NCBI GenBank assembly: GCA_030844895.1 | Contig: CM061226.1 | Span: forward strand, 46,508,238-46,572,237 | Length of the DNA stretch: 64,000 nucleotides | Reading direction: 5' to 3' | DNA from: Ambrosia x helenae | Lineage: Eukaryota; Streptophyta; Magnoliopsida; Asterales; Asteraceae | Notes under the pieces: model-generated | Seen by the model: only the letters and a program-made list of their open reading frames with translations | What the model was told of the DNA's origin: nothing | Database searches by the model: none | Made by a program: the position numbers and the translations under genes | Shown here: piece by piece, positions 55,391 through 64,000 of the stretch | Numbering within the stretch: the stretch's first letter is position 1 | Layout: each line of letters starts with the position of its first letter

Positions 55391-55910
55391 GCAAGCATAC
55401 CCAAACCCGGAATACAACAGCGCGGAGAGGCTTCTCAAGCGCAAAGTAAACTTCGCCAGCAAGCAAAGCACTAACGGCTATCCTGTAATTACGGAGCAAT
55501 GCCCGCGCGCGTAAGCGGTAAAAGCGGTAATCGTTCCATGTTTCCTTATTTATGGGTATCTCTTAACTACTTTACTAATATATTCCTTGGGTAGTTGAGA
55601 CAACCCTAATCGGGCCTGGCCCATTACGATTAGGGTTTTGGGTAATGGTGGCATACGTCCATCTCTATATAAAGGATCATATCCTTAATAGAGAGGACAC
55701 TTTTGGCTAACCCTAAGAGCTATCACACTTGATAGTATCCTCATTCACCCACGTTTTTGTTATAAACTACTACCTTGTGTAGTCGTCTTCCTACCCACTT
55801 AATCTTTATTTGCAGGTTACTCCAATCCAGGAAGTGCTAGTGAAGGATCAATCTTGTGGTTGCATCTAGGCTATCATCCCTATAAGGAGGTTAAGCTATT
55901 TGTTTCTTCA
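55391..55910 (+). repeat. Left-truncated 5' LTR of a Tat-lineage Gypsy element
   Basis: GC-richer sequence with a TATA box TATATAAA at 55666-55673, ending GTTTCTTCA at 55910 directly before a TTGGCGCC primer site. The LTR start (TG...) is not visible; the left limit is the presumed LINE junction. The second LTR is outside the window, so the LTR length cannot be checked. Confidence 0.6.
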
Positions 55911-55911
55911 T

Positions 55912-55921
55912 TGGCGCCATC
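55912..55921 (+). other. Primer binding site of the Tat element
   Basis: TGGCGCCATC right after the LTR end. TGGCGCC primer sites are usual in Tat-type Gypsy elements. I do not assign the tRNA. Confidence 0.65.
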
Positions 55922-55955
55922 CCTTACGGTCTACCAATCTTTCAAACTAGTGCAA

Positions 55956-56545
55956 ATGGATTCTGGAACCGAACAACGTGCCGACCCCATCAATGTTGAT
56001 GATGGAGTTCAAGCGAATCAAGACACAGGAGCACCAACGACGGTGACTAAGAATGTGAATCAGAAACAGGCTACCACAAACTTTCAAATGTTTGCATCAA
56101 GAAAGTCGGCGTTAGCAGCGCAAAAGAAAACAGCCGAAGAGCCTGTGGAAGACCTGGAAGAATAGCTGGCTCAAGAAAATGCTAAGACTATAGCAGAGTA
56201 CCAGAGGAAATTGATAGCAAAGGCCAGGTTGGAAGCAAGAAAAACTTTGAACTTTGAAACTGAAGACAACTCTCAAAACGAAGAACAACCTGCTTTTCGT
56301 CATACAGCTAAACCCCGCCAGGCGGTACGTGGTGGAGAACGTGGTAAGACTACTCACGTTCAGGACCACGTCAACCTGACGGTTATGAATCTGAGAATGA
56401 GATCAACTCCGATCCAACTTGGAAGCCGCGTAATAAGTCTATAGCCAGCAATCAGACTAACCCAGACGATGATCTTCACAAGCCGTATCGTCCAAAATCG
56501 TTTGCGGAAAGATCCAAATTCTGTGCAAGAATTGCGCTGGCACCC
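55956..56545 (+). pseudogene. N-terminal region of the Tat gag, interrupted
   Basis: The start at 55956 (MDSGTEQRADPINVDDGVQA) lies 45 bp after the primer site. A TAG at 56163-56165 interrupts the frame, which goes on with LAQENAKTIAEYQRKLIAKA (helical, charged). A shift between 56345 and 56372 moves reading to the frame of the large ORF (QPDGYESENEINSDPTWKPR), which then has no further break. The break pattern means translation of the long ORF must start internally or depend on readthrough. Confidence 0.65.
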
Positions 56546-59500
56546 ATGCCAGTCGAATGTAAGCTGCCGAACACGATCGGAAAATATGATGGCTTGCGCG
56601 ATCCAGATGATCACTTGCACGCATTTGACTGCGCAGGCAGTTCTAAGCCATGGCCGGTTCAAGCTTGGTGCCATCTGTTTGTTCAAACCCTAACAGGCGC
56701 GGCAAGAGTATGGTACGAAAGTTTACCGGTAGGAAGTCTTGTAGACTTTGATGATTTGATAAAGAAATTCAAGAATCATTTCTCTCACCTGAGGAAGCAC
56801 AAGAAAGACAAGGCTCAGATTCTGTTATGTTCTCGGAAAGATAATGAGAGCCTGGAAGATTATATTGTCCGATATAACAAAGAAGCCCTACAATTGGGGT
56901 GTGGTGAAGAACATACCAGGGCCGCATTCATTCATGGAGTGCGAAACGATGATCTCATGAGATGCTTGACTGGGAAAGAAGGTGTGCCTGAAGCATGGGA
57001 TGAGCTGATAGAGGCAGCAAAGGTATATGCGTCGTCGGAACGCTCGTTTACACGCTCGAAAAACTTTTATCACAACAATAATCAAGGTGCAAACACGCAC
57101 GACAAAGGAAAGGGAAAACAGTCTGTGTGGTCTAGAATTTCGGGTACCGCAGAGGAAGGGAAATACTCCTCGGGGCAAGATGCGCGGCAATTCCTCAATA
57201 GCAAGCACGCACGTGATTTGAAACCGCCAAGCAAGAAAAATTATGATTGGACCCCACTGTCCAAAACACCTTCGGAAGTTTTGAAGACTGAACAAATTCA
57301 GTTCCCCAAGCCTAGGGAACTAAGCAAAGATAGAAGAAATGTGGACACGTCAAGGTATTGTGAATACCATGAAGATTACGGCCATCTGACAGACAATTGC
57401 TACAGTCTAAAGATGGAGATCGAGAATGCAATCAAGTCAGGCCAACTCTCCCATTTAGTAAAAAACATGCGGAAGAAGTCCAGGGACTCGCAGGGGGAAG
57501 CCGATGCCAATAACAAGAGGATCAAAAACCTTAACGCGCACCATGTGCAGCGCTCCAGACGCCACAACTGTTACATGACTCACAACAGGAGTCAAAAGAA
57601 GAGATCTTACTCCATTATTCAAGATGATTCCTGGAAGGAAACACCTGTCGTTATGCCGCGCGTTAAGGGAGGTGCGTCTTCCACAACGCCACTGATCATC
57701 ACCGGAGTCATTGGGCACTACCGCACAAGGTATATGTTCCTCGATAACGGGAGTAGTACCGACATCATGTACCAACAGTGTTTTGATCAGTTAGACGCGG
57801 ACGACAAAGCAAAGCTCGTTCCAACTACGGAGCCAATATCCGGATTCATCCATGAGGTGATCCTCCCATTGGGCATACTCACACTCCCCGTCACATGGAC
57901 GGACGGACAACTCACTCGCACGGAGGTTTGTGACTTCATGGTTTTACCAGTGAGTTCCTCGCACGATGTCCTCATAGGAAGAGAGGGTTTGGCAAAGTTT
58001 AATTGTAACGCGTCCACACCGCACCAGATGGTCGGTTTCCCAACGCGCGGAGGAGTGGCTTTCATACGGGGAAACAAGCATTGCCATGCAACAGACACAT
58101 GCAAGCCCCCCAAGATAATGAAGCCGGCAAACCGCACTGATCCCGAAAAATGGGTTATTAACCCTAAATTCCCAGATCAGACGGTTGTCACAGGCCCAGT
58201 AATCTCAGACACCATACGTGCGCACTTGAAGCAGTTATTAACCAAGAACATGGATGTCTTTGCTTTTCAACTTACGGACATGGTGGGCGTTCCACGCCAT
58301 ATTGCGGAACATCGGCTCAACGTTTACAAGTCTGTCGAACCAATCGTCCAGAAAAAACGCAGTATGGGGCCAGAGAAAACAAGGGCCATGAACGAACAAG
58401 TTGCTGAATTATTAGACGCAGGCATCCTGCGAAGAACAAGATACCAAACTTGGGTTGCTAACCCGGTCATGGTAGCGAAATCCAATGGGGGCTGGCGGAT
58501 GTGCGTGGATTATAAAGACATAAATAAGGCATGCCCGAAAGACTGTTATCCACTACCCGAGATAGACTTAAAGGTAGACTCACTGGCACCATTTCGGTTC
58601 AAGTGTTTTCTTGATGCCTATAAAGGGTATCATCAAATCCAAATGGCAAAGGAGGATGAAGACAAGACATCCTTCCGCACAGATACGGGGACTTATTGCT
58701 ATACCAAGATGCCATTCGGATTGAAAAACGCCGGTGCTACATATCAGCGTTTAATGGACACCGTGTTCAGCAAACAAATTGGAGTCAATCTCGAAGTATA
58801 CGTAGATGATTTGGTTATCAAAAGCACGGAAGAAGACCAAATGCTTGTGGAAATCCAAAAAACCTTTGATCAACTCCGCATAGTCCGAATGAAACTTAAT
58901 CCGAGCAAGTGTTCCTTTGGAATGGAGGAAGGCAAATTTCTAGGGGTGGTTGTTACTAAAGATGGTTTCCGCGCGAACCCCGATAAAGTACAGGCAATTG
59001 AACGCATGCCATCTCCATCCTCGGTCCGGGAAGTTCAGACACTCATGGGGCGCCTAGTAGCCCTCAATCGTTTTCTGTCAAATTATGCCTCCAAGTCATT
59101 CCCTTTTGTGAATACATTGAAAAGTTGCCTCAAGAAATCGAATTTCGCTTGGACAGATGAGGCTGAGGCAGCCTTTAAGGAAATGAAAGAATGTTTAAGT
59201 CACTTGCCTACGCTCACAGCGCCACTTCCAAAGGAGCCATTAACGTTATACTTATCGGTAACGGACAAGGCAATAGGTGTTGTTCTCTTGGTTGATCGAA
59301 AAGGTGTTCAAACCCTAGTTTATTATGTCAGCAGAACTTTGCTCGACGCAGAAACTCGATACTCCATGATGGAAAAGCTGGTGCTGGCATTAGTTCACGC
59401 ATCACGAAGGCTGCGGAGATACTTCCAAGGACACCCCATCATCGTTCTCACAGACTTCCGTATTAATGATATTTTGCGCAAGCCAGAATTATCAGGCCGC

Positions 59501-61378
59501 CTGGCTAAGTGGGCCATTGAGCTGGGCGAGCACTCAATTGAGTATAAGTCCAGAACATCCTTCAAAGGGCAGATACTCGCAGACTTCGCCGCGGAGGTCC
59601 CCACCGAAAGCATCACTGAATGCCAACAAGCACACGTCACTTCTCCCACTCCCGAACCAGCGGAGAAATGGGAGCTATATACAGATGGGGCATGCAATGA
59701 GGACGGCGCAGGAGCAGGCTTGCGCCTAATCACTCCGGAAGGGAAGGATTTCACATACGCAATCCGGCTTGATTTCCCGACAACAAATAATGAAGCGGAG
59801 TATGAAGCGTTGCTCGCGGGATTGCGCATCGCAAAAAAGATGGGTGTACATCACTTGGAAGCTCACGTCGATTCTCAACTGGTAGCAAACCACATCGACG
59901 GCTCATACGAAGCGCGCGAAGCATCGATGATTTTGTACTTAGAGCAAGTTAAAGTCCTCATGCGTGATTTTGAATACTGCAAGGTTAACCACATCAAGCG
60001 AAGCCAAAATAAGCCCGCCGACGCGTTAAGTAAGATGGCATCGACAGTTTTTGACCATCTGGCGAAAGATGTGCGGGTGGAGGTGTTGGATCATCCATCC
60101 GTGCCCCAGAAGCAAGTTAATGTTGTCCAAACCGGGAAGACATCTTGGACAACTCCCATCAAAGCTTATCTCATGCATGGGACACTCCCAGAGAACAAGG
60201 CAGAAGCTCGAAAGCTCCAGAACAAGGCACTGCATTATCAAGTCATAGACGGAACATTATATCGGCGCTCATATCTAGGGCCGTTGCTGCGGTGTGTTGA
60301 CTCCGCAGAAGCAACGTACCTTATCAGAGATATCCATGAAGGGTCATGCGGGTTACACGCTGGCCCAAGGATGGTTGTGGCTAAAATAATGAACGCGGGA
60401 TACTACTGGCCCGGAATGCACATGGATGCCATGACAGAGCTGCACAAATGCAAGTCTTGCCAGCGCCACGCGCCAGGAACTTTGCGGCCCAAGAACAACT
60501 TGATACCCGTTACGACGGCTTGGCCATTTCAAAAGTGGGCCATTGACCTTGTGGGCCCTTTCCCCACAGCTCCCGGAAACGTCAAATACTTGGTGGTGGC
60601 AATTGATTACTTCACCAAATGGGTGGAAGCAAAAACCTTAGCGTCAATTGATGGAAAAAGCATCAAGAAGTTTATTTGGGAATTCATCATTTGCCGTTTT
60701 GGCTTACCGATGGAGGTCGTAAGTGATAATGGCACGCAGTTCGCAGACCAACACTTACAAGAATGGCTCTTTTCCATGGGTATCAGTCAGATATTCACCT
60801 CGGTAGCGCACCCACAAGGTAACGGGCAAGTCGAGCGCGCAAACAGAAGCATAGTGGAAGGCATAAAAACCAGGCTTGGTACAAAGCGCACTGGTTGGGT
60901 TGACGAGCTCCCCCATGTCCTATGGGCTCACCGCACACTGTCCAAGACAAGCAACGGAGAAACACCGTTTAGCCTCACGTATGGGACAGAGGCTGTCATA
61001 CCCGCAGAAATGCATTGCGCATCGCCAAGGATCTTACTAGCAAATCATCGAGTCAATGACACAGAGTTAAAGCTCAATCTGGATCTACTAGAAGAACGCA
61101 GAGATATGGCCGTTATTAAAGAAGCCAATTACAAGCGGCAGCTGGAACGATACTATAATGCTAAGGTTAAGGCAGAGGCTTTCCGCGTAGGGGATTATGT
61201 TTTTCGCAACAATGAAGCATCCAACGCGGAGAAGCCAGGCAAGCTCGCGCCAAACTGGGAAGGTCCATACAAGGTGCAAGAAGTATTGGGGAAGGGCGCC
61301 TATGCTCTAGAGCGTTTGGATGGTACCCCAATCCCGCGCACATGGAACGCAGCCCAGTTGCGCATTTGTTACCTATAG
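56546..61378 (+). CDS. Tat-lineage Gypsy gag-pol polyprotein with dual RNase H, 1610 codons open
   Basis: One frame from the Met at 56546 (the frame is open back to 56348) to TAG 61376-61378. Domains by residue: gag core 10-170 (DDHLHAFDCAG, SFDDL-like LVDFDDLIKKFKNHF, DYIVRYNKEALQLG); CHHC knuckle YCEYHEDYGHLTDNC about 272; aspartic protease FLDNGSSTDIMY at 398-409 (Asp 400); RT with MCVDYKDINKACPKDCYPLP and YVDD at 752-755; RNase H with VLTDFRINDIL; a second, archaeal-type RNase H starting ELYTDGACN (Asp 1047), with NNEAEYEALLAGLRIA and VDSQLVANHI; integrase with H2C2 finger, Asp 1334, Asp 1394, Glu 1430 (D-D35-E) and GPY-like end. Dual RNase H and the order define the Tat lineage. All catalytic residues I can check are present. 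Confidence 0.9.
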   Translation: MPVECKLPNTIGKYDGLRDPDDHLHAFDCAGSSKPWPVQAWCHLFVQTLTGAARVWYESLPVGSLVDFDDLIKKFKNHFSHLRKHKKDKAQILLCSRKDNESLEDYIVRYNKEALQLGCGEEHTRAAFIHGVRNDDLMRCLTGKEGVPEAWDELIEAAKVYASSERSFTRSKNFYHNNNQGANTHDKGKGKQSVWSRISGTAEEGKYSSGQDARQFLNSKHARDLKPPSKKNYDWTPLSKTPSEVLKTEQIQFPKPRELSKDRRNVDTSRYCEYHEDYGHLTDNCYSLKMEIENAIKSGQLSHLVKNMRKKSRDSQGEADANNKRIKNLNAHHVQRSRRHNCYMTHNRSQKKRSYSIIQDDSWKETPVVMPRVKGGASSTTPLIITGVIGHYRTRYMFLDNGSSTDIMYQQCFDQLDADDKAKLVPTTEPISGFIHEVILPLGILTLPVTWTDGQLTRTEVCDFMVLPVSSSHDVLIGREGLAKFNCNASTPHQMVGFPTRGGVAFIRGNKHCHATDTCKPPKIMKPANRTDPEKWVINPKFPDQTVVTGPVISDTIRAHLKQLLTKNMDVFAFQLTDMVGVPRHIAEHRLNVYKSVEPIVQKKRSMGPEKTRAMNEQVAELLDAGILRRTRYQTWVANPVMVAKSNGGWRMCVDYKDINKACPKDCYPLPEIDLKVDSLAPFRFKCFLDAYKGYHQIQMAKEDEDKTSFRTDTGTYCYTKMPFGLKNAGATYQRLMDTVFSKQIGVNLEVYVDDLVIKSTEEDQMLVEIQKTFDQLRIVRMKLNPSKCSFGMEEGKFLGVVVTKDGFRANPDKVQAIERMPSPSSVREVQTLMGRLVALNRFLSNYASKSFPFVNTLKSCLKKSNFAWTDEAEAAFKEMKECLSHLPTLTAPLPKEPLTLYLSVTDKAIGVVLLVDRKGVQTLVYYVSRTLLDAETRYSMMEKLVLALVHASRRLRRYFQGHPIIVLTDFRINDILRKPELSGRLAKWAIELGEHSIEYKSRTSFKGQILADFAAEVPTESITECQQAHVTSPTPEPAEKWELYTDGACNEDGAGAGLRLITPEGKDFTYAIRLDFPTTNNEAEYEALLAGLRIAKKMGVHHLEAHVDSQLVANHIDGSYEAREASMILYLEQVKVLMRDFEYCKVNHIKRSQNKPADALSKMASTVFDHLAKDVRVEVLDHPSVPQKQVNVVQTGKTSWTTPIKAYLMHGTLPENKAEARKLQNKALHYQVIDGTLYRRSYLGPLLRCVDSAEATYLIRDIHEGSCGLHAGPRMVVAKIMNAGYYWPGMHMDAMTELHKCKSCQRHAPGTLRPKNNLIPVTTAWPFQKWAIDLVGPFPTAPGNVKYLVVAIDYFTKWVEAKTLASIDGKSIKKFIWEFIICRFGLPMEVVSDNGTQFADQHLQEWLFSMGISQIFTSVAHPQGNGQVERANRSIVEGIKTRLGTKRTGWVDELPHVLWAHRTLSKTSNGETPFSLTYGTEAVIPAEMHCASPRILLANHRVNDTELKLNLDLLEERRDMAVIKEANYKRQLERYYNAKVKAEAFRVGDYVFRNNEASNAEKPGKLAPNWEGPYKVQEVLGKGAYALERLDGTPIPRTWNAAQLRICYL

Positions 61379-61677
61379 GGAATTATTTCATGATTGTAAT
61401 AAATAGCCTATGGCTACGTTCGTTTCAATTTCAATAAAGGAAAATTTCATTTTACTTTGTACTATTTCAATATCGATTACATGCAATGACAACCATGATC
61501 AAAAAGCATTACAGTCAGTTACGAAGCACCAACAAGCTGCAAAAAACAACACGACAAGCTGATACTACATACATGCCACTAACCAAAAAAGAGACATACA
61601 AAAAGCAAAAGGGGTGGCCTAATCAGTACAATATATGCATCATTAATTACTTAGCAAACAAAGGATAACCATCCCTG
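61379..61677 (+). other. 3' flank of Tat pol
   Basis: Contains AATAAATAG and CAATAAAGG (61400-61440), possible polyadenylation signals for the sense transcript, then A-rich sequence up to the end of the first antisense ORF. No gene seen. Confidence 0.4.
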
Positions 61678-61956
61678 CTACGCAGCATGCTGCCAGCCAG
61701 TGGATGTTCGACGAAGCCTAAGTTTGGGAATCTTTGGCATATCACTGAGCTCATCCAACTTCTTCATCTTCACCGGAGCAGCAGACGGTCCTTCCTGATT
61801 CACTTGATCTCCAGTCAGCAAGAGATAACCGCAATAGGTGGCCAGCCGGTGCATGGGAGTAGGAGGAACTTTGATCACAGGAGGATGATCAGATAACATT
61901 AACATCCCGTGGAGTGCTTCAACTTCAATGTTGGTAATTCTTAAAGGAGAAGCCAT
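61678..61956 (-). CDS. Small antisense ORF of the Tat element (92 aa)
   Basis: From the ATG at 61956-61954 the protein MASPLRITNIEVEALHGMLM runs through DHPPVIKVPPTPMHRLATYC and a Lys-rich DELSDMPKIPKLRLRR end. About 60 bp upstream on the same strand is CTTCTATAAAAGG (62022-62010), a good TATA box. The ORF lies antisense between pol and the missing 3' LTR, a site where several Tat elements (for example Grande and RIRE2 types) have antisense genes. I do not recognise a domain. It could be a small accessory gene or a chance frame; the TATA box favours the former. Confidence 0.5.
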   Translation of the reverse strand: MASPLRITNIEVEALHGMLMLSDHPPVIKVPPTPMHRLATYCGYLLLTGDQVNQEGPSAAPVKMKKLDELSDMPKIPKLRLRRTSTGWQHAA

Positions 61957-62311
61957 TGGAATAAGAAGCGAGGAGAAGAAAAGTATTGTATTTGGATGGT
62001 AAACAATAGTTAACCTTTTATAGAAGAAAAAGGGCAGCCCATTAATTGCCATTAATGGTTAATACTCGAGTAGGGAGGCTAACCGTCACATCAGTCACCT
62101 GAAGCGCCGTCAATACTGTCAGACGACGTCAGCACACAGGGACAAGTGGCATCCGTTTCAATGGTGACGTCACACAATCATTATGACAAATTTAATTATC
62201 ACACAAATTCAAGTTAAGCACAAAAATCCAAACAAAGTACAGAATACAAAAGGGCAGATAATTGTTCAAGAAAGCAACACAAGTCTAAACAATAAAGGAA
62301 GACAGCGCACA
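61957..62311. other. Spacer between the two antisense ORFs of the Tat element
   Basis: Includes the TATA element at 62010-62022, GTCAGACGACGTCAGCACAC-like ACGT-core sequence at 62117-62136 and a CAATCATTATGAC stretch. ACGT cores are common plant bZIP targets, but this is only a suggestion. Confidence 0.35.
62010..62022 (-). promoter_or_regulatory. TATA box before the small antisense ORF
   Basis: Minus strand CTTCTATAAAAGG, 54-60 bp upstream of the ATG at 61956. Confidence 0.45.
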
Positions 62312-62765
62312 TCACTCATAGTCTATAAGATCTATGTACGTGTCCACTTCAGCTTCTTCATGCACTGCGCCAGAGCTTGCACCAGCAGCGGATGACTCTC
62401 CTCCTCCCTGCGCCGCAGCTCTCCGCGCCTCTTCCTCCCTGCGCTCTTTCTCCTCCATCTCCGCGCCAAGGCGGTCAGACTCTTCGAAGTAGCTACGAAG
62501 CTGCCCAATAGGATCTTCCGTTCTCAAGCATTGGTCCACCACATCAAAGACATCAAATGTAAGGGTCTCAAACTCTTGCTGCGCAGCAACGGCTTCATCC
62601 TCATATGGCTTACCAAAATGTTCTCCATCTTCGAGCGCTAAACCAGCAGCATGATGATGATAGCCTTCAGCAAATCCCTGTTGCACACCACTACGCATGG
62701 ATGTGGCTCCAATCTTCGCCACCGCATCGCCAAATTTGGGCTCATTCCAGATGCGCTTGAAAACC
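62312..62765 (-). CDS. Second exon of the antisense coiled-coil gene of the Tat element
   Basis: The minus-strand frame from about 62757 reads RIWNEPKFGDAVAKIGATSM, GVQQGFAEGYHHHAAGLALE, FDVFDVVDQCLRTEDPIGQL, then a charged helix AEMEEKERREEEARRAAAQG and an acidic tail ending DTYIDLIDYE, stop at 62312-62314. An acceptor CTATAG lies at 62771-62766. The exon's first bases contain a T5 run, and with the donor at 62844/62843 the joined frame is off by one. Either a base was gained in the run or a different junction is used. This part continues the long coiled-coil ORF to the right. Confidence 0.55.
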
Positions 62766-62843
62766 TATAGATCACACATGAACCAGTAACGTTACAAACA
62801 CATAGCAGAAACATAAGACCTAAGTTACGAATAATCTCACCCC

Positions 62844-64000
62844 TTGAAGACCATGCTGCATCATCCAAGACAATCGCTCTTGGGCATCTCGAGAAGTTTG
62901 CACGGCAGTTTGGAGCTCATTTTGAGTCTGTTGAAGTTTCACTTCCAGTTGCACGCGCGAAGAATCCAACAGAGCATTTGTCTCTTCAAGTTGTGCCTTC
63001 TCATTAGCAAGCCCCTTAACCTGTCCTTCCAACTCGGACATCCGCGTTGTGGCAGTTACAAGGGCTTCATGCTGTTCCTTCAACTTCATCACAGTGTCGG
63101 CCAACTCAGCCTGTTTAGCATCAAGTGCCTTCTGCTTCTCTTCCGCCTCGAGCACCACTCGGGCAAGTTCATTCTTCACCTTCTCAACGGCCTTCCCCCT
63201 ACCCTCAAGGTCTAGGTTGGTGCGCTCACAAGATTCTTTCCACTGCTTGGCAGCTTCAGCTTTCTCCGTCTTCAACTTTTGGATCTCACCTTCGGCTGCT
63301 CGAAGTTGACCCCTCAATTGCTCAACTTCCGAGCGAGAATCCACGCGGGAGCGCTGGAACTCCTCCCTTTTTCTCTGTGCATCCTCTGCACTCCTCAAAG
63401 CTTGCCAAGATCGTTGGAACTCTTCTTCTTGCCTCATGATCGACCCATAGTTACTAAAGCAGAGCGCTAGGTTCAAGCTCATATCAGACATCAATGAACG
63501 ACGATCTATGCCATCCTGGTAGTCTCGTTCGCTAGGCGGCACAGCGTAGGCAATGAACTCCTCCGCGACAAGCGGATTGGTAAACCGAGTCGTCTTCTTA
63601 ATGTCCCATCGGGGTTGATAAGGTCTGTTTGGGTCATAGTCCGAGGGAGCTATTCTTCCCCTACCTCCACTTGTTCTCCCTGATCCTTGCAGTGTCTCAG
63701 TTGCACTCCTTTTAGGGGTTGAGGCCGATGACATCACACCCGCAGACGTCTTCTCCGCATGCACCTCTGTGGTAACAAGTACACTCGGTGTAGGAGTCTG
63801 ATCAAGTTGAATACCTCCCTCCTCATGACAAACGTCAGTGGACACGTTTGTAACATCAACATCCACAGATGACGGCTCCACCAGTGGACGTTTCCCAGCT
63901 TTCTTGCTTGCCTCAGGAGTCAACGTCAATCCTTCAACTTGACCAGCTGACCGCGCCCCCAAAACAGACAAATTCGTCCCTTCCGCGTTTTCGGGGACGG
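62844..64000 (-). CDS. First visible exon of the antisense coiled-coil gene, open at the right edge
   Basis: The frame is open from the window edge (VPENAEGTNLSVLGARSAGQ) to the donor GG|GTGAGA at 62844/62843, about 385 codons. A Ser/Thr/Pro-rich first part carries FTNPLVAEEFIAYAVPPSER and YQDGIDRRSLMSDMSLNLAL. From about 63450 downward it is one long heptad-like coiled coil (SEVEQLRGQLRAAEGEIQKL, EKVKNELARVVLEAEEKQKA, VTATTRMSELEGQVKGLANE). In Tat elements the antisense gene between pol and the 3' LTR codes for such proteins, often with a 'putative gypsy type transposon' domain at the N-terminus, which here would lie beyond the edge. The role is unknown. No start codon is visible, since 63971 is TTG. 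Confidence 0.7.

Noticed and set aside
57455..60241. Several minus-strand ORFs of 100-144 codons opposite the Tat pol
   Set aside because: Shadows of the long open gag-pol frame; antisense genes are supported only downstream of pol.

Overview
The window is intergenic DNA from a plant nuclear genome. Plant-type LTR retrotransposons, a plant L1-type LINE, a Mutator-like transposon, a Helitron, AT-rich spacers and split genes with GT-AG introns make up nearly all of it. The element families (SIRE-like Copia with an extra 3' ORF, long-LTR chromovirus with ends TGTGACA...TGTGACA, Tat-type Gypsy with antisense ORFs) fit a eudicot. An Asteraceae genome is my best guess from family resemblance, but the sequence does not prove it. 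I see no intact ordinary host gene, no rRNA and no bona fide tRNA gene. Nearly every ORF belongs to a transposable element or a broken gene fragment.

Layout. 1-16778: two SIRE-like Copia units in tandem sharing one LTR (1165-1840). The left unit enters from outside the window; the right unit is complete but heavily mutated. Its extra ORF is split by two solo LTRs: 8622-11626 (chromovirus type, no clear target duplication) and 12880-14226 (ends TGATG...CATCA, duplication GCTGG). 16785-27583: a full-length Tekay/Del-like Gypsy chromovirus with 5-bp duplication ACTTC, inserted just after the Copia 3' LTR. Its LTRs are about 98% alike by eye, yet its coding region carries many stops and frameshifts. 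27645-28271 (minus): a broken RPA1-like (DUF223) gene.

28650-44850: a decayed multi-exon gene of the transposon-associated Ulp1 (C48) protease type on the plus strand. It is split by a Pack-MULE (31764-32889, 9-bp duplication) that carries two exons and the intron of a VPS3-like gene. It is split again by a young gag-only LTR retrotransposon in minus orientation (35008-42354, duplication CTTTA). 45371-46053: a broken acidic ORF of unknown function. 46888-49228 (minus): a possible FAR1-like fragment whose intron holds a 706-bp non-autonomous Helitron. 49350 to about 55390 (minus): an L1-type LINE split by a minus-orientation solo chromovirus LTR (50788-53560, duplication ATATT).

About 55390-64000: a Tat-lineage Gypsy running off the right edge. 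It has a left-truncated 5' LTR, a 1610-codon open gag-pol with a second (archaeal-type) RNase H, and two antisense ORFs between pol and the missing 3' LTR. One of these looks spliced and codes for a long coiled coil.

The nesting gives relative ages. The Ulp1-type gene, the LINE and the Copia unit are older hosts. The chromovirus, the Pack-MULE and above all the gag-only element are recent guests. The main points for a second look are the captured VPS3 exons, a palindrome-bounded 70-bp inversion between the two chromovirus LTRs, splice-site pairs conserved in four chromovirus LTRs plus a candidate intron in gag, a tRNA-like Pol III promoter inside the gag-only element's LTR, tandemly duplicated exons in the Ulp1-type gene, and the antisense genes of the Tat element.
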